Notes under the pieces: generated by a model | What the model was told of the DNA's origin: nothing | What the model saw: the letters and a program-made list of their open reading frames with translations, nothing else | Database searches by the model: none | DNA from: UBA10161 sp964581105 | GTDB taxonomy: Archaea > Micrarchaeota > Micrarchaeia > Anstonellales > Anstonellaceae | Direction: 5' to 3' | NCBI GenBank assembly: GCA_964581105.1 | Contig: CAZOMB010000005.1 | Coordinates: 1-53,973 of the forward strand | DNA: 53,973 nt | Program-made: the position numbers and the translations under genes | Shown here: positions 17,901 through 25,285 of the stretch, in pieces | Layout: each line of letters opens with the position of its first letter | Numbering within the stretch: the stretch's first letter is position 1

Positions 17901-17996
17901 TTTGAAGAGAGGCCAGCCAACTGCCAGTCCTGGCACTGCTGCAAGAATGAATATCAGGAAAGATAGGTATTGCGGGTTAAATTCAAATGCGACCAT
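14916..17996 (-). CDS. aglB: AglB/STT3 oligosaccharyltransferase
   Basis: This 1026-residue protein transfers a glycan from a dolichol-type lipid to Asn of Asn-X-Ser/Thr outside the membrane. The N-terminal half holds about a dozen or more hydrophobic spans. An early extracellular loop carries SELDPYFY near residue 145, the metal-binding acidic site. The C-terminal soluble domain has WWDYG near 754, the sequon-recognition motif of STT3. The start has a GGAGTG ribosome site and shares a bidirectional TATA region with the reductase gene at 18083. It heads the operon of sugar enzymes down to rmlC, tying those enzymes to protein N-glycosylation. Confidence 0.95.
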   Translation of the reverse strand: MVAFEFNPQYLSFLIFILAAVPGLAVGWPLFKKSQLSKTEKFLLSLFLGLIISPSLMLVEGLAGIKFSLTLVYINFVLITAAGIAWGVKTGAFSLKPPEIDFNSILEKPYEFAKANGPGLVLIIIVLLSFWLRIQTFSPIYSELDPYFYVYGSGQIIREGIVPPTDDTGWWPEIMTSHRSTAIKTYLEAQWFAAYTGGAEYNNYLLFAIASWLPPISAAFMAFGAYLLIASIYGRRYGILAAFLMAFSPISIFKMSAGVNEAAPVGMMMLFVSVGSLAYALVNKDKRVALFSGAAFFATVTGSNYISVLALPFAGFLVLQSLDYFVREKDNKQFLEISAYAFSGAIIGSILNGIYNGALIGVMTSGAVVIMAAGAAFAGAMHYSSGLGFNRNKRTALIGAGAFVLLALLLFTPVGDIAKSQITGYIGSAEFNFPLDRTIAEQNEAGTSFEGEGGFLAMVPKNRILQDPEGLEVAANIIYSALDIISVPFTIIGNALLQAIDVFFNLLVGTSLSTSNKQDSLLFVFLVISIMGLALRHFSRKGEAREIPSIMVIVLLLIVPVLYVGVNKIKFTIFAGVMVVVAAAAALGELERFFAWLAAKMKKEEFKAYVKGSFVVLIVLVAYAQATIPSAYPIFILSKSFEPRYQDDPAAMMPKLADLCEGLQQVNYYDPEICSAGYDETFADTIDQQFNQKVCWVSQMTFDELVPGESEAQQRKAAEARAGAQYRCNRLADYWVDSMEWIKNNVGDADRVTSWWDYGHWINYFGDRKTVLRNEHASRGMIGRIAYSYIIGTPQDLIDSMNYFDSRYVLFDLELIGSGSFGGKYGALNYLGCAHDYQTSVKQGPGTSDCEFEHSPERVVIPKVQAASTACTISQTQQRTGVVAYPITKTGLDQQNPVYCVGELMLGNGETISATYYIDRKDENNDLVLSKGFLRQTEDQGSVGVYELVYNDLLVWPQNGTLVGGMEDAKTGFYTSNLYAGAYLEKIPGFELVYKSKNGDVKIYKLLNFTGNKQGHVDPDSIGRTQ

Positions 17997-18082
17997 TGGC
18001 TACACTCCAAACCTTCCAAAAGCGACTAAACCTCTGTTCTTGCAGCCATATATAAAAACCTAACCTGTCCTTGTGTTTTTGC
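17997..18082. promoter_or_regulatory. Divergent promoter aglB / geranylgeranyl reductase
   Basis: TATATAAAAA at 18049-18058 lies about 25 nt before the ATG at 18083, giving a leaderless plus-strand message. The same AT block read on the minus strand (TTTATATATGG) lies about 55 nt before the aglB ATG and would give a short leader carrying GGAGTG. Confidence 0.55.
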
Positions 18083-19174
18083 ATGGTAGACGTCCATATT
18101 GTGGGGGCTGGGCCTGCCGGCTGCTTTGCAGGAATAGCAGCATGCATGCAAGGCAAAACCACTCTCCTGTCAGAGGAGCACAAGTCAATTGGCCAGCCAG
18201 AGGCATGCTCTGGCCTGATTTCAAGAAGCGGGCTTGACTCTCTTCTCCCATACATTGATTACAAAAAGGCAATTCTCAATACAATTACTTCTGCAAAAAT
18301 ATTCTGCGGCAAATACGAATTTGTGATTTGCCCAAAGCATGAGTATGCTATGCTTGTCTCAAGAAGCGCTCTTGACAGGCTTGCTGCTGACAGGTTTGTG
18401 CAGGAAGGGGGAAAGCTTGAGCTTGGGAAAAAAATAACTTCAGGCTATGCTTCAAAAAACATAATTGCAGCAGACGGGCCAGCATCTTTTACTGCCCAAA
18501 AGTTTGGTTTTCCGAAAATAAGCTCATATGTTGCATGCATGCAAGGAACTTTTGACTATAAGTGCGAAAATCCCCACCAGACGCAGGTTTACCTTTCATC
18601 AAAGGACTTTCCAGGCTTTTTTGGCTGGGCAATTCCAATCAATGAACACAAGGCAAAAATAGGCCTGGGGGTTAGGTTTCCTTTACACCCGCTCAAGTAT
18701 TACAAAAGGTTTGTGAAAAAGCTGGGCATAACCTCAAAGCCAGATGCAAAGCTTGCAGCAATAATACCAATTTCCCTAAGGGGCAAAACAGCAATGAGAA
18801 AAGCAGGCTATAATATCCTTCTTGCAGGCGATGCAGCAGGCCAAGTAAAGGCAACAACAGGCGGCGGGGTATTTTTTGGCTCCCAATGCGGGCTTTTGGC
18901 AGGCAAGAATTCTGGCCAGCCTGAAAAGTATGAGCAGGAGTGGAAAAGCAAGTTTTTGCTTGACCTTTCCCTTCACAGGGGTTTTCGCTCAGCACTCAAT
19001 CTTAGCGGGGGCCAGCCAAATGAGTTTTTCTTTTGTGCTGCCAAACGCCTGTTTTTCGAGGATTTGCTTTCAGAGCAAGGCAAAATGGACCAATGGGCGC
19101 ACATGCTAAACCCTTCGCTTTTTGTCTCATATGCCAGCATAGTCTCAAAAAGGCTGTCAGGGGTAAGGGTATGA
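18083..19174 (+). CDS. Geranylgeranyl reductase family FAD-dependent oxidoreductase
   Basis: This 363-residue flavoprotein begins MVDVHIVGAGPAGC (FAD dinucleotide loop GAGPAG at 8-13). It has GQPEACSGLIS and the diagnostic GDAAGQVKATTGGGVFFG near the C-terminal third. Archaeal members saturate the double bonds of digeranylgeranyl-glycerolipids or of dolichol-type lipids. Beside aglB and a polyprenyl synthase, dolichol-type lipid reduction is equally possible. An open frame extends to 18071; the ATG at 18083 fits both the family start and the promoter spacing. The stop overlaps the next gene as ATGA. Confidence 0.88.
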   Translation: MVDVHIVGAGPAGCFAGIAACMQGKTTLLSEEHKSIGQPEACSGLISRSGLDSLLPYIDYKKAILNTITSAKIFCGKYEFVICPKHEYAMLVSRSALDRLAADRFVQEGGKLELGKKITSGYASKNIIAADGPASFTAQKFGFPKISSYVACMQGTFDYKCENPHQTQVYLSSKDFPGFFGWAIPINEHKAKIGLGVRFPLHPLKYYKRFVKKLGITSKPDAKLAAIIPISLRGKTAMRKAGYNILLAGDAAGQVKATTGGGVFFGSQCGLLAGKNSGQPEKYEQEWKSKFLLDLSLHRGFRSALNLSGGQPNEFFFCAAKRLFFEDLLSEQGKMDQWAHMLNPSLFVSYASIVSKRLSGVRV

Positions 19175-19845
19175 AAACCCCATTTAAGGCAGATTGCCAT
19201 GTCCATACTTGCTATTCTCCTGACTCACTTGCAGATATTGAAGGCATTCTTGAGGCTGCAGTAAAAAAAGGCTTGTCAGCAATTGCAATAACTGACCATG
19301 ACACTATTTCAGGCGCTCTTGAGGCAAAAAAAATTGCGTGCAAGCTTCCCCTTCAAGTAATAATTGGCGAAGAAATAACCACTGGCAAGGGGGACCTTCT
19401 TGCTTATTTTGTGAAAAAAAGAATTGTCCCAGGCCCACTTTCTGCTGTTCTTGATGAGGTAAAAAAGCAGGGGGCAGTATGCTGCTGCGCCCACCCCTAT
19501 GACCAGTTCAGGAAAGGGGTAAGGCCAAATTTAGTGGCAAAAGACCAGCTCAAAAAAATACATGCAATAGAAGTCTTCAATGCAAGGTCATTTAACCAGT
19601 CATACAATCAAAAAGCCCTGTCTTTTGCTAAAAAGCACAAAAAAGTGCAGCTTGCAGGAAGCGATGCGCACCATGCATCTGAAGTGGGAAGGGCTTATGT
19701 TGAGTTTAAGGGGATAAAAAAGCTTGGCAGAAACTCGCTTATTTCCGCAAAAAGGAAAATCCACGGCACCCTTTCCCCTGCCTATGTCCGCTTTTTCTCA
19801 AAATACGCAAAGCTAAGGAAAATGCTTTCCTCTGGGATTAAATAG
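19171..19845 (+). CDS. PHP-domain metal-dependent phosphoesterase
   Basis: This 224-residue PHP protein has the four family motifs: DCHVHTCYS (8-16), ITDHDT (40-45), CAHPYD and GSDAHH. These supply the His/Asp ligands for a multinuclear metal site. Stand-alone PHP proteins hydrolyse nucleotide or sugar phosphates (for example 3',5'-nucleotide phosphatase or histidinol phosphatase activity); the substrate is not readable here. An in-frame opening extends to 19033 but lies inside the preceding gene. The ATG at 19171 overlaps that gene's stop by 4 nt, so they are coupled. Confidence 0.87.
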   Translation: MKTPFKADCHVHTCYSPDSLADIEGILEAAVKKGLSAIAITDHDTISGALEAKKIACKLPLQVIIGEEITTGKGDLLAYFVKKRIVPGPLSAVLDEVKKQGAVCCCAHPYDQFRKGVRPNLVAKDQLKKIHAIEVFNARSFNQSYNQKALSFAKKHKKVQLAGSDAHHASEVGRAYVEFKGIKKLGRNSLISAKRKIHGTLSPAYVRFFSKYAKLRKMLSSGIK

Positions 19846-19880
19846 CTTCACAGCCAAATTTTCATGCTGGGAGGAATTAG

Positions 19881-20558
19881 ATGAAGCCAAAGCACATTGC
19901 AATAATACCAGACGGAAACAGGCGCTGGGCAAAAAAGAAAAGAATCTCAGTGAGAAAGGCATATGAAAAGGGGATAGACAACATAGCAAATGTCCTCAAA
20001 TGGTGCAGAAGGCACAAGGTAAAGACGCTTACAATGTGGGGCTTTTCAACTGAAAATTTCATGAGGGACAGAAAAGAGATAAAAGGGCTTTTCGAGCTTT
20101 TCAACAGAAAGCTTTCAGAGGGCTTGAAGCAGGATTACAGAAAATACAAGGTGCAAGTGCGCTTTCTTGGCAGGATTTCCTCATTCCCGAAAAAGGTGCA
20201 GGAAAAGATGCGCCAAGCTGAAAAGGAGACAGCAAAAAACGCAAAATACCAGCTAAACCTTCTTTTGGCATATGGGGGCAGGCGGGAAATCATTGACGCA
20301 ATAAACAAGGCAATCAGCAAAGGGGTTAAGAAAATAAATGAAAAGGACTTTTCTTCTTTGCTTTATACTGCAGGCATTCCTGACCCTGACCTTGTGATAC
20401 GGACCTCTGGCGAAATAAGGACAAGCGGCTTTTTGCCATGGCAGTCAGCTTACTCAGAATATTATTTTTCAAAAAAGCTGTGGCCTGACTTTGACTCAAA
20501 GGAATTTTCAAAGGCATTAAGGCAATATTCGCGCAGGAGGAGGAAGTACGGAAGGTAA
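19881..20558 (+). CDS. uppS: cis-Prenyltransferase (UppS/dehydrodolichyl diphosphate synthase family)
   Basis: This 225-residue protein has IIPDGNRRWA (Asp11 binds Mg-pyrophosphate), the GFSTENF loop and the C-terminal RTSGEIRTSGFLPWQSAYSE. These are the conserved regions I, III and V of cis-prenyltransferases. It would elongate a prenyl diphosphate to the polyprenyl carrier used for N-glycan assembly, which fits the nearby aglB and reductase. GGAGG lies 7 nt before the ATG. Confidence 0.92.
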   Translation: MKPKHIAIIPDGNRRWAKKKRISVRKAYEKGIDNIANVLKWCRRHKVKTLTMWGFSTENFMRDRKEIKGLFELFNRKLSEGLKQDYRKYKVQVRFLGRISSFPKKVQEKMRQAEKETAKNAKYQLNLLLAYGGRREIIDAINKAISKGVKKINEKDFSSLLYTAGIPDPDLVIRTSGEIRTSGFLPWQSAYSEYYFSKKLWPDFDSKEFSKALRQYSRRRRKYGR

Positions 20559-20560
20559 TA

Positions 20561-21019
20561 ATGGTGGAGGGAAAAACAAAAAGCACTGCCAATCTCCCAT
20601 TCACAGTCCTGTTGATTTGCATGGTTGTGGCAATTGTCCTATTGGCTGGCTCTGGCACCCCTGACACAGAGCTTTCCAATATTTCAAACGGCAAGTCAGA
20701 AAAAATAAGGCTTGAAATTGCTGATGATGACTTTTCACGCATGCGCGGTCTTATGTTCAGGCCAAAAACAGTGCCAATCCTTTTTGTATTTGACTCAGAG
20801 GACATACACCCAATCCATTCCAATTTTGTGAAACAGGAGTTTGATGCTGTTTATTTGTCAGAAGGCAAAGGAGTAATGGAAATATTCAGGAAAATACCTC
20901 CAAACACAAAGCTTGTCACTCCAACAAAAAAGGCAAGCTTTTTGCTTGAGCTGCCTTGTGAAATGACTGACAGGCTTGGAATAAAAGTTGGGGACAAACT
21001 TTCCTGGGAAAAAGGGTGA
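20561..21019 (+). CDS. DUF192 family membrane-anchored protein
   Basis: This 152-residue protein has a single hydrophobic segment at about 13-30 and then a DUF192 domain: ADDDFSRMRGLMFRPK, FVKQEFDAVYLSEGKGV and the C-terminal LELPCEMTDRLGIKVGDKLSW. The domain is extracytoplasmic in most archaeal members and its function is unknown. It starts 2 nt after uppS and overlaps the pilus ATPase gene. Confidence 0.83.
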   Translation: MVEGKTKSTANLPFTVLLICMVVAIVLLAGSGTPDTELSNISNGKSEKIRLEIADDDFSRMRGLMFRPKTVPILFVFDSEDIHPIHSNFVKQEFDAVYLSEGKGVMEIFRKIPPNTKLVTPTKKASFLLELPCEMTDRLGIKVGDKLSWEKG

Positions 21020-22379
21020 TTGCCTGGCCAGCCTTGGCTGGAAGCTTGGAGCCTGGAAAGCAAAGTACAGGCTTAGCCTGCAAAAGCTTTCTGCTGATGA
21101 GCAGGAGCTGGCTGCTCTTGTTGCAAAAAGGCTAAGGCAAGAAACACAGGCAAAAGAAGTCGGGCCACAAGACCAGGCAGAAAAGCTTGTTGAAAAGACA
21201 CTTGGCCTTGAGTGCGAGGAACAGGGCATTGAGCTTGACTCTGACCAGCATTCTTACCTGTCAAGGGCCATTTTCCTCCAGACATATGGCTTTGGCTTTT
21301 TGCAGGAAATGCTCTCAGATGATTCGCTTGAGGAAATAGCAATGGTTGGCCTAAAAAGGCCTGTTTATGTGTATAAGAAAAATTCCGGCTGGAAAAAAAC
21401 CAATGTTTCAATTGAAAGCCAGGAATACTTTGTTTCACTTGTGAATAGATTAGGGAGAGGGCTTGGCAGGAGGCTGACAGCCCAGCAGCCCAGGCTCAAT
21501 GCAGTTCTTGAGGAAGGCTCACGCCTCCATGCTTCAATGCCGCCTGTTTCCTCATGCGAGTTTACAATAAGGAAATTTGGCAGGCAGCCAATTTCGCCCT
21601 TTGACCTTCTTAGGTTTGGCACATACAATGCAAAGGCAATGGCTTTGCTGTCACTTGCAATACAGGCAGACATGTCTGCTGTTTTTGCAGGAAACACTGC
21701 AAGCGGGAAAACATCTACCCTCAATGCCCTTCTTTGCTTTGTGCCTGAGTCAGAAAGAATGCTGCTGATTGAAGAAACCCCTGAAATCCGCATTTCACAT
21801 TCTCATCAGCTTAGGCTGCTGCCTTTTGAGGAGTCAGGGATTGGCATGGTTGATTTGGTCAGGGATTCTCTTCGCATGAGGCCTGACAGGGTGGTTGTAG
21901 GGGAAATAAGAACAGCAAGCGAGGCAAAGGCATTTGTTGAGTCTGCTCTTTCAGGCCAGGCAAAAGGCTGCTATACAACATTCCATGCCCAGTCTTCAAG
22001 GGATGCTCTTCTTCGCATGCGCATGATGGGTTGCCTTGAGGCGGATTTGGAGGGAATCGAGCTTTTTGTTGTCCAGCGCAGGGTATCAACCTATGACTCA
22101 AAGAAAAGAAAAGTAGGGGAATTGCGCAAGCTTACGCAAATCGCGGTCTCAAACCCAAGGCAAATACTGCAGCCAGCCATTGTTTATGATGGCAAGTCAT
22201 TTTCCAAAAGCATTGGCACTCTTATTGAAAAAATCTCAGCAGGCACTGGCATGCACAAAAATGAGGTAAAAAAGGAAATTGCAAAAAGGGAAAGATTCCT
22301 GCTCTCAAAAAAGAAGGTCCATGGGTTTGACAAGTCATTTTCTGAAATACAAAAATTCCTTTACAGGGGGAAAAGCTGA
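20988..22379 (+). CDS. Type IV pilus/Tad secretion ATPase (VirB11/PilT/GspE superfamily)
   Basis: This protein of about 463 residues has Walker A GNTASGKT (235-242), the Asp-box region LLIEETPEIRI and Walker B-like DRVVVGEIRTASEAKAF, followed by the His-box region GCYTTFHAQS. It is the motor that drives pilus or Tad-like fibre assembly through the TadC protein encoded next. The only near-standard start is TTG at 20988, which overlaps the DUF192 gene by 32 nt; initiation further in would need CTG. No pilin or prepilin peptidase gene is seen nearby. Confidence 0.87.
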   Translation: MGTNFPGKKGDCLASLGWKLGAWKAKYRLSLQKLSADEQELAALVAKRLRQETQAKEVGPQDQAEKLVEKTLGLECEEQGIELDSDQHSYLSRAIFLQTYGFGFLQEMLSDDSLEEIAMVGLKRPVYVYKKNSGWKKTNVSIESQEYFVSLVNRLGRGLGRRLTAQQPRLNAVLEEGSRLHASMPPVSSCEFTIRKFGRQPISPFDLLRFGTYNAKAMALLSLAIQADMSAVFAGNTASGKTSTLNALLCFVPESERMLLIEETPEIRISHSHQLRLLPFEESGIGMVDLVRDSLRMRPDRVVVGEIRTASEAKAFVESALSGQAKGCYTTFHAQSSRDALLRMRMMGCLEADLEGIELFVVQRRVSTYDSKKRKVGELRKLTQIAVSNPRQILQPAIVYDGKSFSKSIGTLIEKISAGTGMHKNEVKKEIAKRERFLLSKKKVHGFDKSFSEIQKFLYRGKS

Positions 22380-24064
22380 TGGGATTTTCCTCAAGAGCAT
22401 TTGCTTTTGTGTCAAGATTCCCACTAAAGATTCCAATTTTCTCAAAAAGCTCAGAGCAAAAGCTCTTGTTCCACTTCACTGCAGCAGGAATTGGAAAAAT
22501 TGATGCAAAAGCCTATCTAACAGGCTCGCTTTTCATATCTTCTGTCCTTTCAATTGCTGCTTTTGCTGTCAGCCTTTTTTTCCTGACATTGTTAGAGTCA
22601 ACTGCAGGCCTTTTGCTTTGCTTTTCCCTTTTGTTTGCCGCCTTTTTGCTTGCCCCGCAGGCTGCTGCCTCAAGAAGAACAAAGCTTGCAGAATCCCAGC
22701 TTCCTTTCCTTTTGCGCGAGCTTGCAGTTTATATTGACATTGGGCTTGCTTTTGAGAAATGCATGGAAAAAATCGCAGAAAAGGACTATGTTCTCTCGAA
22801 TGAGTTCTTAAGAGCATTCAAGTCAATAAAGTCAGGCTCAACAGTCCAGTCAGCGCTTGCAGATATGTCTTCATCAACAAAGTCGCTTACAATAAAAAGG
22901 GCGATTTTGATGCTCTCATCAATCTATGAGACAGGAGCAAAGGCAGAGTCACTCAAAAGGACAGCAGAGGAGCTTTCAGCATCCCAGCTTTCCCAGATGA
23001 GGACCCAGTCTTCCCGCTTTTCGCTTCTTGCAATACTTTTTATAGCGGCCTCTGCGCTAATTCCGTCCTTTTTCACGGTATTTGCAGCAGTTTCACCAAT
23101 GATTTTGTCATCTCCATTTTATGAATGGCAAATCTGGCTTGCATTTCTTTTCATATTCCCTGTTCTTAATTTTGTCACTCTTGGAACAATGTTCCTGCTT
23201 TTGCCTCCTGCAAGGGAGCAAGCCCCAAAACACAGCAGAATTTTTGATGAATACTTGAAGGAAAAAGGCTTTTCATATGGCAGGCAGGCGTTTGCCCTGC
23301 TGCTAACAGCAGTTTCCCTTAGTTTTGCAGCATTCTTTTTTGCTTCCCAGAATCTTGTGCTTTTTGCCCTTTCACTTTGCATTGCGCCAGCAGCATACTC
23401 AGTTGCTTCGTATCTTTCGCACAGGCAAGTACAGCAGGCAGAGCTTTTGCTTCCAGATGCCCTTTACAGCGCAGCCTCAACCCACAAGCTGCTTTCTGCT
23501 GAAAAGATGCTCTTGTTCCTTTCAAAAGCAGGGTTTGGCAGGGTTTCTGAGGCTTTTGGCATTGCATTAAGGCGCCAAAAGACAGGGGAAAGTTTTTCAG
23601 ATTCGCTTAAAGCAGCTTATTTGCACTGCCCTTCCCCTCTTGTAAAGCGCGCATTCTCTCTTCTTGTGGTTTCTTATGAGACAGGCGCAAACATGTATTT
23701 TGCGCTCAGGGAGGCAGCACAAGACGTGGTGTCATTTTTTGCACTGGTCAGGGAACGCTCAGCCCTTCTTTCAGTGCAAAGGTACACAATCCTTGCGTCC
23801 TCGTCAGTGCTTGTGCCTGCAATACTTGGGGCAGTAGTATTCCTTGCTCCGTCACTTTCAGGGGGCCAAGGCACATTGTTTTCCTCTCTTGTTCCTGCCT
23901 GCCAGGCTTATTTGCTCATAAATGCACTTGTTTCCTCCCTTCTTTTGTCATTCGCAGAAACTGACCTGAAAAAGTCTGCCATGTATTTTGCTTTTGTTGC
24001 CCCACTTTCTCAGGTCACATTTTTGCTTTCTTCCTCAGGGGCAATTGACCTGTTTTTGGCCTAG
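22379..24064 (+). CDS. Type IV pilus/Tad inner membrane assembly protein (TadC / GspF-like)
   Basis: This 561-residue membrane protein holds two T2SSF-type repeats. Each contains a cytoplasmic helical block (for example FEKCMEKIAEKDYVLSNEFLRAF and SLKAAYLHCPSPLVKRAFSLL) flanked by hydrophobic spans. This duplicated form is typical of archaeal pilus/archaellum platform proteins. It overlaps the ATPase stop by 1 nt (TGATG), so motor and platform are made together. Which pilin it serves is not visible. Confidence 0.85.
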   Translation: MGFSSRAFAFVSRFPLKIPIFSKSSEQKLLFHFTAAGIGKIDAKAYLTGSLFISSVLSIAAFAVSLFFLTLLESTAGLLLCFSLLFAAFLLAPQAAASRRTKLAESQLPFLLRELAVYIDIGLAFEKCMEKIAEKDYVLSNEFLRAFKSIKSGSTVQSALADMSSSTKSLTIKRAILMLSSIYETGAKAESLKRTAEELSASQLSQMRTQSSRFSLLAILFIAASALIPSFFTVFAAVSPMILSSPFYEWQIWLAFLFIFPVLNFVTLGTMFLLLPPAREQAPKHSRIFDEYLKEKGFSYGRQAFALLLTAVSLSFAAFFFASQNLVLFALSLCIAPAAYSVASYLSHRQVQQAELLLPDALYSAASTHKLLSAEKMLLFLSKAGFGRVSEAFGIALRRQKTGESFSDSLKAAYLHCPSPLVKRAFSLLVVSYETGANMYFALREAAQDVVSFFALVRERSALLSVQRYTILASSSVLVPAILGAVVFLAPSLSGGQGTLFSSLVPACQAYLLINALVSSLLLSFAETDLKKSAMYFAFVAPLSQVTFLLSSSGAIDLFLA

Positions 24065-24217
24065 CCCCAACGCATGGTTTATAAACAGGTCAGTTCTAAC
24101 TCATTCAAGGGGATGTATGCTCTACTTGAGGTCGTGGGACTGAAAGGAATGATAACGAGCTTTTTAGTGCGTGTATTCCCATTAAGTAAATAAAATGAAA
24201 GAAAGGAGTTGAGTTGA
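24065..24217 (+). promoter_or_regulatory. Promoter and long 5' leader of the TRAM gene
   Basis: GTTTATAAAC at about 24076-24085 is a good TATA box. Transcription should begin near 24108, which leaves a leader of about 110 nt before the ATG at 24218. That is much longer than the leaders elsewhere in this window. AGGAGTTGAG lies just before the ATG. The leader has no open reading frame of note; a regulatory role in RNA is possible but not shown. Confidence 0.5.
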
Positions 24218-24535
24218 ATGGGATTTGGAAGAGGAGGATTTGGCGGAAATGATATGCCAAAACCAGTTAAAGTAGGAGACGAGCTTGACGTCACCATTGA
24301 GGCAGTAGCAGCAAAGGGCGACGGAATAGCGAAAAAGGACGGATTTGTCATATTCGTTCCAGGAGCTTCCCAGGGGGACAAGATAAGGATTCGAGTAACC
24401 TCTGTAAAGCCAAGCTGCGCAGTCGCAGAAAAAGTTGAAGGCGGCGCGCCAGCAGAGGAAGCACCGGCTGAAGAAGCACCAGCAGAGGAAGCACCGGCTG
24501 AGGAAGCACCTGCTGAAGAGAAGAAGGAAGAGTAA
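24218..24535 (+). CDS. TRAM-domain RNA-binding protein with Pro-Ala-Glu repeat tail
   Basis: This 105-residue protein has a Gly-rich start (MGFGRGGFGGND), a TRAM beta-barrel at about 19-72 (VGDELDVTIEAVAAKGDGIAK, then FVPGASQGDKIRIRVTSV) and an acidic tail of PAEEA repeats. Small archaeal TRAM proteins bind RNA, and at least one (from a cold-adapted methanogen) acts as a cold-shock-like RNA chaperone. The acidic tail could tune RNA affinity; that is inference. It is monocistronic, with its own promoter and a T-rich terminator. Confidence 0.9.
   Translation: MGFGRGGFGGNDMPKPVKVGDELDVTIEAVAAKGDGIAKKDGFVIFVPGASQGDKIRIRVTSVKPSCAVAEKVEGGAPAEEAPAEEAPAEEAPAEEAPAEEKKEE
24449..24520 (+). repeat. 15-bp in-frame tandem repeat coding PAEEA
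   Basis: Four full units and one partial unit of 15 bp alternate between CCAGCAGAGGAAGCA and CCGGCTGAAGAAGCA forms. The alternation of codons suggests growth by doubling of a 30-bp unit. Copy number may vary between strains. Confidence 0.85.
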
Positions 24536-24537
24536 GC

Positions 24538-24574
24538 CTTCTTTTTCTTTTTTTATTTTTCTCTTTTTTTGTTT
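24538..24574 (+). terminator. T-rich transcription terminator after the TRAM gene
   Basis: Directly after the TRAM stop there are several T runs (T5 to T7) broken by single C, A or G, with no hairpin. This is the usual archaeal terminator form. Confidence 0.7.
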
Positions 24575-24613
24575 GAGCAAAGGACTAAAAAGCCGCATTC
24601 CTAAAATATATTG

Positions 24614-25285
24614 ATGCAAAAATACCAAACTGATTTCATAGAGCTTGCAGTATTTGCAAAGGCTCTCAAATTCGGCGAATTCACCCTAAAGTCAGGAAGG
24701 GTTTCCCCCTACTTTTTCACTTCCGGGGCATTTTGCACAGGCGAGTTCACAAGGGCACTTGCAGCTGTATTTGCACAGAGCATAAGCAGAAAGCTTGAGC
24801 CAGGCAAGTTTGACCTGGTATTTGCCCCAGCATACAAGGGAATTCCCCTGGCAGTGTCTGTTTCAATGGCCCTGGCAGCAAAAGGAATTGACAAGCCATG
24901 GTGCTTTGACAGAAAAGAGGCAAAAGAGCATGGGGACAAAGGGGCACTTGTAGGTGCCAATGTGTCAGCCGGCCAAAAGGCATTAATCCTTGATGATGTG
25001 ATTACAACAGGAGCAGCAAAGGACGCGGCAATAGCAAAACTAAAGCAAGCTGCAGACATTTCTATTGCAGGCCTGTTCATCCTGCTAGACAGGCAGGAAA
25101 AGGACAAAGACGGGAAAAACGCGATTTTGGAGTTTGAGGAAAAGCACAATACCAAAGTTTATCCAATTGTGTCTGCTGATGAAACATTTAACTACCTTTC
25201 AAAGAAAAAAGTGAACGGAAAGCTGCATGTGACAAAGCAAATAATGGAAAATTACAAAAAGTACAAGGAAAAATACGGTGTTTAG
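24614..25285 (+). CDS. pyrE: Orotate phosphoribosyltransferase
   Basis: This 223-residue enzyme of pyrimidine synthesis joins orotate to PRPP. It has the OPRTase core: FGEFTLKSGRVSPYFF, FAPAYKGIPLA, DRKEAKEHGDKGALVG and the PRPP loop LILDDVITTGAAKD. The length is near the family norm. ATG at 24614 is used; a TTG lies one codon upstream. It directly abuts pyrF, giving a two-gene UMP operon. Confidence 0.95.
   Translation: MQKYQTDFIELAVFAKALKFGEFTLKSGRVSPYFFTSGAFCTGEFTRALAAVFAQSISRKLEPGKFDLVFAPAYKGIPLAVSVSMALAAKGIDKPWCFDRKEAKEHGDKGALVGANVSAGQKALILDDVITTGAAKDAAIAKLKQAADISIAGLFILLDRQEKDKDGKNAILEFEEKHNTKVYPIVSADETFNYLSKKKVNGKLHVTKQIMENYKKYKEKYGV

Noticed and set aside
24108..24200. Possible C/D-box RNA in the TRAM leader (CTGA and ATGATAA present)
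   Set aside because: Boxes do not fall in the needed order and spacing, and no terminal stem is seen.
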